Below, piece after piece: positions 23,424 to 30,320 of a stretch of 32,638 nucleotides of DNA. Origin of the DNA: a bacterium (GTDB lineage Bacteria > Bacillota > Clostridia > Lachnospirales > Lachnospiraceae); NCBI GenBank assembly GCA_030539495.1, contig JAUNRX010000029.1, positions 1 through 32,638 of the forward strand, in the 5' to 3' direction. The notes under the pieces are model-generated. The model had not been told where the DNA came from. It saw nothing but the letters and a program-made list of their open reading frames with translations, and did no database searches. The translations under genes were made by a program, and so were the position numbers. Numbering within the stretch: position 1 is the first letter of the stretch; every line of letters begins with the position of its first letter.

Positions 23424-25529
23424 ATGCAGCTAGAGGAAATTATAGGGAGGCTGAATGAATATCAGAAACAGGCAGTGTTGGATGACAGTGATGCCTGTAT
23501 TGTAAATGCCAATGTGGGAAGTGGGAAAACCACGGTTTTAATCGCAAAGATCATTTACCTTCATGAGATCAAGCAGGTCCCTTACAAAGACATGATGGTA
23601 CTGACATTTACCAATAAGGCCGCAGGCGAGATTAAGGAAAGACTGTTAGCAAAGCAGCCGGATCTTTCAAAAGAGGAGTTACTTGGATTTGGTACATTTC
23701 ATAGTGTCGCACTAAATCTATTAAAGACCACGCTTCCTGTGGAGAAGCTGGGCTATACGAAAGAATTTCTTGTGGTAGAGCCGGATGAAGAGTTAGAGTT
23801 GGCATCCCAGCTAATTAAGCAGGAGAAACTGGTGATTAAATATAAGAACCGTTTAAAGAAACGGTTAGAAAAAGCAAGGCGCATTACCGACGAGGCAAAG
23901 AAAATCTCAAAATATAACGATGATTTATTTCCCCTAATCGAGCTATTAGATCAGGAAAAGGTGAAACAAAATAAGATGACCTTTGATGATTTGTTATCGA
24001 ATACTATTTTGCTACTGAAGGACGAAACAGTAAGGCATAAGTATATTATCGTGGATGAGGTGCAGGATTGCGACGAGGCACAGCTTGCATTTATTGACCA
24101 AATGAAACAGGAAGGTACTAAGTTGTTTTGTGTAGGAGACCCAAACCAGGTGATCTATAGCTGGAGGGGAAGCAGCTTAAGCGCACTTTATACATTAAAG
24201 TTTCGTTACAATGCGACGGAAGTATCTCTGCCAATCAATTATCGGTCCAGTACGTCTATTTTGGCAGCAGCCAAATGTTTTTTACAACTGGGTGGTCGCT
24301 TAACTGGAAATCGTGAAGAGGGCGAAAAGATTGTAGTTAAAAATCAATACGACACCTTTATTGAGGCAAATGATTTGGCAGACCGTATTAAGAAGCTGCA
24401 TAGCCAAGGAATTGCCTACAAGGAGATTGCTATTTTTTATCGTCTGCAAAATCAGTCCCAGGTATTTGAGGATGTATTTGCAAAGAATAAAATTCCATTT
24501 GAGGTATCCCTAAAAAAGACAATTAAGGATATTCCGGTGTTAAACTGGATAATTCGATTACTTCGTGCTTCGGTCAATGTTACTGATACTGCTGCAATGG
24601 TATATGTGCTAAGTAATAAGGAATATGGTGAGCATTTTACAGAGAAAGAAGCAGCAAAGCTTATTGCAGGAACAAGTAAGAAGAGTTCCGTATTGCTACC
24701 AAAGATTCGTACATTTGCATTGGAGTGCAATACGATTACAACGCCGGAAGGACTGTATGATTATTTTGCATTAGAGAGCCTGATTCGTCCGACATCTTCA
24801 CAGTTTTTAGAAGACAAAGAGTCTGTCTTAAAACTACTTGACGTAATCGTAGCGTATGCAAAAGAAAGAAAGCAGACGTTATTAGATGGGCTTCGAGACT
24901 TTTTAAATTCCTCTTCCCTATATGGAATTCCAATCTTAAAGAAAGAAGTTGATGATAACGCGGATTCGGTCAAGCTAATGACCCTTCATGCATCAAAAGG
25001 CTTAGAATTTTCCCATGTCTTTATTACTGGCGTGAATTATGGCTTGATTCCCTTGCAGACAAGAAGTTTTGAAGAGGAAGAAGAGGAGCGACGCTTATTC
25101 TTCGTAGGCATTACAAGGGCGAAGGATTATCTGGAGTTGTCCTATTACACCAATCCAGGGAGCTATCAGGCGGCCCCTGGGGAAAGCAGATATATTAAAA
25201 TGATTCCAAAGGATCTGATTCAAGGTGAGGCAAGGGAAGAACAAAAAGTAAGCCTAAAGGAATTAAAGCGACAAGTTCTTATGGAAAAAGAAGAGGCTAG
25301 ACTTACAAAGAGCAAGGAAGAGGAAATGGAAGTTATTGCAGTAGACAATGAGACATCCGTTATAGAAGCAGAGACCCAGCAGGCAAAAGAAGAACGAAGA
25401 GTAAGCCATAATAAATATGGAATAGGAACCGTAGTAAAAGAGGATGACATTATGATTACCGTTGCATTTGAAGGCTATGGTGAAAAAGAATTTATAAAAG
25501 CATTTAGTGAGCTAGAAGACTTAGAATAG
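23424..25529 (+). CDS. UvrD/PcrA-like SF1 DNA helicase
   Basis: A 701-residue SF1A helicase, 3'-5' by family. Motifs: Q motif LNEYQKQAV, Walker A NVGSGKTT (residues 30-37; most relatives have AGAGSGKT), Ia TFTNKAAGEIKER, II VDEVQDCDEAQ, III GDPNQVIYSWRG, IV NYRSS, V LMTLHASKGLEF near residue 515, VI RRLFFVGITRAKD. After a Glu/Lys-rich linker (~590-655) the last ~44 residues (RRVSHNKYGIGTVVKEDD onward) resemble the PcrA C-terminal Tudor domain that binds RNA polymerase. The gene starts 13 bases after mrfA. A role in DNA repair coupled to transcription is inferred. It may be a paralogue of the genome's own PcrA, since it has an atypical Walker A and an unusual partner. Confidence 0.94.
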   Translation: MQLEEIIGRLNEYQKQAVLDDSDACIVNANVGSGKTTVLIAKIIYLHEIKQVPYKDMMVLTFTNKAAGEIKERLLAKQPDLSKEELLGFGTFHSVALNLLKTTLPVEKLGYTKEFLVVEPDEELELASQLIKQEKLVIKYKNRLKKRLEKARRITDEAKKISKYNDDLFPLIELLDQEKVKQNKMTFDDLLSNTILLLKDETVRHKYIIVDEVQDCDEAQLAFIDQMKQEGTKLFCVGDPNQVIYSWRGSSLSALYTLKFRYNATEVSLPINYRSSTSILAAAKCFLQLGGRLTGNREEGEKIVVKNQYDTFIEANDLADRIKKLHSQGIAYKEIAIFYRLQNQSQVFEDVFAKNKIPFEVSLKKTIKDIPVLNWIIRLLRASVNVTDTAAMVYVLSNKEYGEHFTEKEAAKLIAGTSKKSSVLLPKIRTFALECNTITTPEGLYDYFALESLIRPTSSQFLEDKESVLKLLDVIVAYAKERKQTLLDGLRDFLNSSSLYGIPILKKEVDDNADSVKLMTLHASKGLEFSHVFITGVNYGLIPLQTRSFEEEEEERRLFFVGITRAKDYLELSYYTNPGSYQAAPGESRYIKMIPKDLIQGEAREEQKVSLKELKRQVLMEKEEARLTKSKEEEMEVIAVDNETSVIEAETQQAKEERRVSHNKYGIGTVVKEDDIMITVAFEGYGEKEFIKAFSELEDLE

Positions 25530-25602
25530 AGAAACTAGGATAAAAGAGCATATGCCATCACAAGTAGTCCTTTTGGTGGCAGTGTGATAAAGGAGTGATA
25601 AC

Positions 25603-26703
25603 ATGTTTATATTATATATTTTAATTCCCTTGTTAGTTATGATTCCGGTTGGAATTTATCTATACTTTTACCTGTTACGAATGGCAGAGTTTTTTCATTT
25701 GGACAGGAAAAAGAAATGGGTGAAGCGAACAGCAGGCGCAATAGCAATTGTACTTATGATCATTTCCGTCAATGTATTTGGAATAGGTTCCGTTGCAATC
25801 CTTCATGTAGTCGTGATTTCCTTGATTATGGAAGGAATCAATCGACTGGTAAAGGAGAAGAAAGTCTGGAAAAATGTTTATCGCAGTGGGCTTGTACCTA
25901 TTTTGTTGACCGCTATAATCTTAACATATGGTTTCTTTAATATACGTAACGTGGTAGAGACGGATTATTCGGTTTATACGGAAAAGGATATTCGGCAAGA
26001 AGGCTATCGAGTGGCAATGATCAGCGACCTTCATTATGGGACAACTATGAATGAGAAAAAACTACAATCCTATTGTGACAAGATTAGCCAAGAAAAGCCG
26101 GACCTTGTGGTTTTATGCGGAGATATTGTAGATGAGGATACAACCAAAGAGGAGATGCAAAGCGCATTAAAGATATTATCAAGTATAAAGAGTACATATG
26201 GAACTTACTATGTGTATGGAAATCATGATTTAAATAATTATGCATCAAAGCCTAATTATACAAAGGAACAGCTAAAAGAAGAATTAGAACAGAATAGTAT
26301 TCGGATACTAAAAGATGAAACAGTTACAATAAGCAATGATTTTGCAATCGTCGGAAGAAATGATATTGGTTTTGCAAAAGAAGAGCCTAGAAAGTCAAAT
26401 GAAGATTTAATGAGAGAGGTCGACCAAAAGGACTTTATCCTGTTGTTAGACCATCAGCCATGTGAATTAAAGGAAAATGATCAGACAGGATTTGATTTAC
26501 AGCTGTCAGGACATACCCATAATGGACAGATTTGGCCGGTAGGTATTCTTAGCAAGCTGTTTGGCATTAATGAAATGAGTTATGGTTACAAACAATTTTC
26601 CCATATGCAGGTCATTGTTTCTTCAGGAATGGCAGGCTGGGGATACCCGGTGCGAACGGAGTCCCACTCGGAATATGTAATCATTGATATAAAAAAGAAG
26701 TAA
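25603..26703 (+). CDS. Membrane-anchored metallophosphoesterase (YkuE/YaeI-like)
   Basis: A 366-residue calcineurin-type phosphoesterase. Residues ~1-120 contain about four hydrophobic segments. The catalytic part then faces the outer side of the membrane, as in related proteins. Metal-binding motifs in order: ISDLHYG, CGDIVDED, YGNHDLNN, LLDHQP, and SGHTHNGQIWP near residue 300, all intact. Related YaeI/YkuE enzymes act on lipid or other phosphodiesters of the envelope. It starts 73 bases after the helicase gene and 12 before ribokinase, and may belong to the same message. No functional link to the helicases is apparent. Confidence 0.92.
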   Translation: MFILYILIPLLVMIPVGIYLYFYLLRMAEFFHLDRKKKWVKRTAGAIAIVLMIISVNVFGIGSVAILHVVVISLIMEGINRLVKEKKVWKNVYRSGLVPILLTAIILTYGFFNIRNVVETDYSVYTEKDIRQEGYRVAMISDLHYGTTMNEKKLQSYCDKISQEKPDLVVLCGDIVDEDTTKEEMQSALKILSSIKSTYGTYYVYGNHDLNNYASKPNYTKEQLKEELEQNSIRILKDETVTISNDFAIVGRNDIGFAKEEPRKSNEDLMREVDQKDFILLLDHQPCELKENDQTGFDLQLSGHTHNGQIWPVGILSKLFGINEMSYGYKQFSHMQVIVSSGMAGWGYPVRTESHSEYVIIDIKKK

Positions 26704-26715
26704 TGGGAGTGTAAC

Positions 26716-27600
26716 ATGAGGATTTCAGTAGTAGGAAGCATTAATATGGATATGACAGTAAAAACAGCTCGTATCCCGGCAAAAGGAGAAACTGTAAAAG
26801 GAGAAGACCTTACCTATATTCCAGGTGGAAAAGGAGCAAACCAGGCAGTTTCCATGGCTAAGCTAGGTGCGAATGTGGAGATGTTTGGCTGTGTAGGAGA
26901 AGATGCAACAGGAAAACAACTATGCGAGAATCTAGAACAGTATGGAATTGGAACAGCACAAATTAAGACAGTGGGACAGGTTCCAACAGGACTTGCCCTA
27001 ATTACGGTAGGGGAACAGGATAATACAATCGTAGTCGTGGCGGGTGCAAATGATTATGTCACAATTCCATATATTGAAAGCATTAAAGAGGAACTATTAA
27101 AATCAGAACTTGTACTGTTACAGCATGAGATTCCAGAGGAAACGGTAGAGTATGTAATTGACTTATGTTATGAAGCAAAAATTAAAGTGATCTTAAATCC
27201 GGGTCCGGCAAGAAAAGTAAAGCCAGAATACATTGAAAAAGCCAGTTTCCTTACTCCAAATGAACATGAAGCAGCCATTCTGTTTGGAACAGACCAGTCG
27301 TTAGAAGAGCTGGTAAAAGAGTATCCAGAGAAGTTAGTGATTACTAAGGGAAAAGAAGGAGCCATCCTGAGTGACAATGACAAGAACGTAGTAACTATAC
27401 CTGCAGGAAAGGCCGCAGTCGTTGATACAACAGGAGCAGGAGATACGTTAAATGGCGCGTTTGCAGTACAGATTGCAAATGGAAATTCTGTAATTGAATC
27501 CTTACGTTTTGCAACCATTGCAGCTAGTCTCTCAACGGAGAAATTTGGAGCACAAGGTGGGATGCCAACGTATGAGGAAGTCGTAAGAAAGATGAAATAA
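26716..27600 (+). CDS. rbsK: Ribokinase
   Basis: A 294-residue PfkB-family sugar kinase. Signature 1 is IPGGKGANQAVSMAKLG (residues ~35-51), with substrate residues in GSINMDM near the N-terminus. Signature 2 is DTTGAGDTLNGAF, with the catalytic base D243. The size and the NPGPA and TPNEHEA motifs favour ribokinase over fructokinase or adenosine kinase. It makes ribose-5-phosphate from ribose. There is no ribose transporter or transport operon adjacent, so it probably serves ribose released from nucleosides; the BMP importer 12 kb upstream fits that idea but the connection is speculative. It lies 12 bases after the phosphoesterase gene. Confidence 0.93.
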   Translation: MRISVVGSINMDMTVKTARIPAKGETVKGEDLTYIPGGKGANQAVSMAKLGANVEMFGCVGEDATGKQLCENLEQYGIGTAQIKTVGQVPTGLALITVGEQDNTIVVVAGANDYVTIPYIESIKEELLKSELVLLQHEIPEETVEYVIDLCYEAKIKVILNPGPARKVKPEYIEKASFLTPNEHEAAILFGTDQSLEELVKEYPEKLVITKGKEGAILSDNDKNVVTIPAGKAAVVDTTGAGDTLNGAFAVQIANGNSVIESLRFATIAASLSTEKFGAQGGMPTYEEVVRKMK

Positions 27601-27616
27601 GAGAATAATAACTAGC

Positions 27617-27652
27617 CTGAAGAGATTGCCAAAAGAAAGGCCATCTCTTCAG
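27617..27652 (+). terminator. Strong hairpin after rbsK, without a T-tract
   Basis: A 14-base arm (27617-27630) pairs with 27639-27652 with one mismatch. The following bases are AGAATTAG, so it is probably a processing or weak termination structure. Confidence 0.45.
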
Positions 27653-27693
27653 AGAATTAGGGATAATAAACAATAGAAAATAAGATGTTTCCT

Positions 27694-27722
27694 TTCCCAA
27701 GGAGCCCAAAATGTATTATAAT
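27694..27722 (+). promoter_or_regulatory. Possible promoter of the methyltransferase gene
   Basis: Perfect TATAAT (27717-27722) with a poor -35, TTCCCA (27694-27699), 17 bases apart, 39 bases before the start codon. Confidence 0.4.
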
Positions 27723-27761
27723 GAGTATAGAATGTAATCTTAAAAGGATGGGGGTATCATT

Positions 27762-28397
27762 ATGAATACAGTCTGGTTCTATAAAATGATAGGAAAGGCA
27801 TATGACCTTTTAGATGTTACATATTTTCGCAATGCTAACAGAAGTCCTAGAGTGGCAGTACTAAATCTGATACCAAAAGAGAAGGAACTTAAGGTACTAG
27901 AGTTATGCACGGGAACTGCAACAAATTGTATTAAAATTGCAAAGGCAAGACCGGATGCAATAATTATTGGGGTAGACCGTTCCAAAGAAATGCTGTCCAT
28001 TGCAAATCGTAAGATTAAGAAAGAACGAGTAAGCAATATACGATTAAAACGAAGGGAAGCAAGTAATACCAACCTTCCTGACAAAAGCTTTGATGTTATT
28101 ATTTTGTCCTTGGTACTTCACGAATGTACTAACAAAGAAGCAAAGGTAATTATGAAAGAGGCTAGCAGACTATTAAAGGATACGGGAAAGATTCTTGTGA
28201 CAGAATGGGAAGAAAGCAAGGAGCCATCAAAACGAGCAATGTTTTACCCAATTAAGAAGCTTGAACCAAAGGAATATTACGAGTTTTCCAAACAAGATAT
28301 GAAGAAGTATATGAAGGAAATGGGGTTTGAACTTCGTTATACAAAGCACTGTGATTATACTAAGATCATGGTGCTAAAGAAGCTAAAGAAAGAATAG
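27762..28397 (+). CDS. Class I SAM-dependent methyltransferase
   Basis: A 211-residue methyltransferase of the Methyltransf_11/25 kind. Motif I is VLELCTGTATNCIKIA (residues ~46-61), with the acidic SAM-ribose residue in GVDRSKEMLSIA, DVIILSLVLHECT as the motif after the third strand, and LLKDTGKILVTEWEE. The first 35 residues resemble a short helical lid (WFYKMIGKAYDLLDVTYF). The substrate is unknown; small-molecule or quinone-like methylation is typical of the group but no neighbour supports a choice. It is 37 bases before the HAD gene, so the two may be co-transcribed. Confidence 0.9.
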   Translation: MNTVWFYKMIGKAYDLLDVTYFRNANRSPRVAVLNLIPKEKELKVLELCTGTATNCIKIAKARPDAIIIGVDRSKEMLSIANRKIKKERVSNIRLKRREASNTNLPDKSFDVIILSLVLHECTNKEAKVIMKEASRLLKDTGKILVTEWEESKEPSKRAMFYPIKKLEPKEYYEFSKQDMKKYMKEMGFELRYTKHCDYTKIMVLKKLKKE

Positions 28398-28434
28398 ATA
28401 ATAAAATAAACAATCAATAAATAGGAGACGATCT

Positions 28435-29073
28435 ATGGCATACAAAGCAGTTCTATTTGATTTTGACTATACACTAGGAGATTCTACAAAGGGCATTATA
28501 GAATGTATGGACTTCGCCTTTGAAAAAATGGGATGTATGAAAAAGTCAGAGAATGCAATAAGAAAAACAATCGGGCATCGATTACAGGATGCATATGTTC
28601 AGCTGGAACAAGATGAAGATATGGGTAATAGCGAATTATTCAAGAAATATTATTTAGAAAAAGCAGACGAAGTTATGACGGATTCCACGACCCTATATCA
28701 GGGTGCTAGTGACATAATCAAGGCATTAAAGGAGAAAGAAATAAAACTAGGAGTGGTGACAACAAAGCAACGATATCGAATTCTTGATATATTGAAGAAG
28801 TTTAATATAAAACAATATTTTGATGTGGTCATTGGTGGGGACAGTGTACATAAAGAAAAGCCGGATCCAGAGGGCTTAGTGTTAGCAATGGATTTATTAA
28901 AGATGGAGCGAGAGGATATTTTATATGTTGGTGACAGCCTTGTCGATGCTAGGACTGCAAAGAGTGCGGGAGTAGACTTTTTAGCAGTTCTGACCGGAAC
29001 AACGATGAAGGAAGAATTTAGAAAATATCCGTATACGCAGATTATAAAAGATGTAAGCCATATGGTTGTATGA
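28435..29073 (+). CDS. HAD-family phosphatase (Gph/PpaX-like)
   Basis: A 212-residue haloacid dehalogenase-type phosphatase. Motif I is FDFDYT with nucleophile D9 and acid D11. A helical C1 cap (residues ~15-80) follows. Motif II is VVTTK near residue 104 and motif III/IV is KPDPEG then YVGDSLVDARTA. It resembles phosphoglycolate phosphatases and PpaX pyrophosphatases; the substrate is not determinable. GGAG precedes the ATG. The yjdF promoter's -35 overlaps its stop codon. Confidence 0.92.
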   Translation: MAYKAVLFDFDYTLGDSTKGIIECMDFAFEKMGCMKKSENAIRKTIGHRLQDAYVQLEQDEDMGNSELFKKYYLEKADEVMTDSTTLYQGASDIIKALKEKEIKLGVVTTKQRYRILDILKKFNIKQYFDVVIGGDSVHKEKPDPEGLVLAMDLLKMEREDILYVGDSLVDARTAKSAGVDFLAVLTGTTMKEEFRKYPYTQIIKDVSHMVV

Positions 29074-29094
29074 GAAAAAATTGAGTGTTATAAT
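29066..29094 (+). promoter_or_regulatory. Promoter of the yjdF riboswitch operon
   Basis: TTGTAT (29066-29071), a 17-base spacer and perfect TATAAT (29089-29094), preceded by TGT, an extended -10. The predicted start near 29101 coincides with the first stem of the riboswitch. Confidence 0.8.
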
Positions 29095-29100
29095 AAAAAC

Positions 29101-29207
29101 TGCAAAGAAAAAAACACATCCCGGTTGGTAGTCCGGGAGCAATGTAAGCTGACGCAGAGCGCGTATTGGATTGTCAGTAACCTGCCTCCTTGGTTGTCCA
29201 TTCTTTG
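29101..29207 (+). ncRNA. yjdF-motif riboswitch (azaaromatic-sensing class)
   Basis: A ~107-base leader immediately before yjdF. CAAAGAA (29103-29109) pairs with TTCTTTG (29201-29207) to close the aptamer. Inside are CCCGG/CCGGG just after the first arm, and CTGAC/GTCAG. The family is known to bind azaaromatic compounds; the identification rests on gene position and general architecture, not a covariance search. CCTCCTT (29185-29191) in the aptamer is the exact complement of the yjdF ribosome binding site AAGGAGG (29247-29253), so ligand binding probably controls translation. Confidence 0.85.
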
Positions 29208-29260
29208 AGTAATCATAAGAGACTACGTAAGTAGCTTTTAGAATAAAAGGAGGGCTTGAC

Positions 29261-29680
29261 ATGGACCAGGTAACGGATAGGTGTCTCGTATATTTTGAAG
29301 ATCCATTTTGGGTTGGTGTATTTGAAGAATGTTGCAATAATAAGATATCCGTCAGTAAAGTAACATTCGGACCCGAGCCAAAGGACTATCAGGTGTACGA
29401 ATTTATTCAAAAACAATTCTATCAATTGCAGTTTAGTCCGATGTTACAAGTGGATGCTGTGAAAAATAATAAAATTAACCCCAAACGAATGCAGCGTGAG
29501 GCTAGAAAGGAAGTAGCCAATGCTGGTATCGGAACAAAATCACAGCAGGCACTGAAAGAGCAGCAAGAACAAAGAAAACTAGACAGAAAAGAAACAAAGA
29601 AGAAACGTTTGGAACAGGAAAAAGAAGAACGGTTCTTATTAAAACAACAAAAGAGAAAAGAAAAACATAAAGGAAGATAG
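29261..29680 (+). CDS. yjdF: YjdF family protein (DUF2992)
   Basis: A 139-residue protein matching YjdF: N-terminal VYFEDPFWVGVFEE then KVTFGPEPKDYQVYEFI (residues ~9-48), and a very basic, glutamine-rich C-terminal helix (residues ~75-139) with Arg/Lys and Glu patches likely to form a coiled coil. The function of the family is unknown; its riboswitch senses azaaromatic compounds, so a role in tolerating or modifying such compounds is suspected. AAGGAGG (29247-29253) is 7 bases before the ATG and complementary to the riboswitch. It is 5 bases before the glutaredoxin-like gene. Confidence 0.93.
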   Translation: MDQVTDRCLVYFEDPFWVGVFEECCNNKISVSKVTFGPEPKDYQVYEFIQKQFYQLQFSPMLQVDAVKNNKINPKRMQREARKEVANAGIGTKSQQALKEQQEQRKLDRKETKKKRLEQEKEERFLLKQQKRKEKHKGR

Positions 29681-29685
29681 CAATT

Positions 29686-29997
29686 ATGAAAATAACAATG
29701 TATGGGGCTGCAATTTGTCCCGATTGTGTTGTCGCAAAACAACAGCTAAGTACGAAGCAGGATGTGGAGCTGGAATACAAAGATATTACATCCACAACGG
29801 CTACATTAAAGGAATTTTTAAAATTCAGAGATTTTGAACCAATGTTTGAACAGGTAAAAAACGATGGAAAGATTGGAATTCCATTCTTTGTCCTAGAAGA
29901 TGGAACAAAGACATTTGACATCGAAACCTATGTAGCATTTGATCCGAACTTAGAAAGACCAGTAAATGCATGTTCTATCGACGGAAAGAACTGTTAG
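29686..29997 (+). CDS. Glutaredoxin-like protein
   Basis: A 103-residue thioredoxin-fold protein. The redox motif C11-P-D-C14 follows the first strand (KITMYGAAICPDC), and the cis-proline motif is in GKIGIPFFVLEDG near residue 65. Two further cysteines, C96 and C103, sit in the last eight residues (CSIDGKNC) and may form a second disulfide or metal site. Compared with glutaredoxin (about 85 residues) it has an insertion after the second strand. It lies 5 bases after yjdF and shares its riboswitch-controlled message. Disulfide or glutathione-like reductase activity is inferred; the physiological partner is unknown. Confidence 0.85.
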   Translation: MKITMYGAAICPDCVVAKQQLSTKQDVELEYKDITSTTATLKEFLKFRDFEPMFEQVKNDGKIGIPFFVLEDGTKTFDIETYVAFDPNLERPVNACSIDGKNC

Positions 29998-30076
29998 ATT
30001 AAACTCCCAGATCGAATTGTCTGAAAGATAGAGTGCTTAAAGGTCAGCAGGAAAAGTGTAAAGAGTTTTACAAAGG

Positions 30077-30130
30077 ACTGGAGTCTCATAACAATGTGTT
30101 CCTACATTGTCGTGAGACTCCAGTTTTTAT
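30077..30130 (+). terminator. Intrinsic terminator of the yjdF operon
   Basis: ACTGGAGTCTCA (30077-30088) pairs with TGAGACTCCAGT (30112-30123), enclosing a second stem, ACAATGT/ACATTGT, followed by five T. The rest of the gap to the next gene (30131-30281) has no recognisable gene. Confidence 0.92.
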
Positions 30131-30281
30131 TTACGCAAACAATGAGCCAAAGTGATGCTAGCATTACCTTGACGACTGTCGCGATAAACTCGCAGAGCAT
30201 GTTTCCTTTCGTCAACAGCGGAATGAATTTTCGGTTTGAAATTAGCAAGTAACCAGGCACTCTTTAAGAGAAAATGAATAA

Positions 30282-30287
30282 TATAAT
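30282..30287 (+). promoter_or_regulatory. -10 box that decides the start of the next gene
   Basis: Perfect TATAAT; no good -35 is apparent. Transcription would start close to 30294, so the GTG there cannot be the translation start. Confidence 0.5.
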
Positions 30288-30320
30288 CATAGCGTGACGC
30301 TTATGCTTGGGGGTGAATTC

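Noticed and set aside
30294-30320. GTG at 30294 as start of the 598-residue protein
   Set aside because: It sits at the predicted transcription start and has no ribosome binding site; the TTG at 30321 follows GGGGGTGA.
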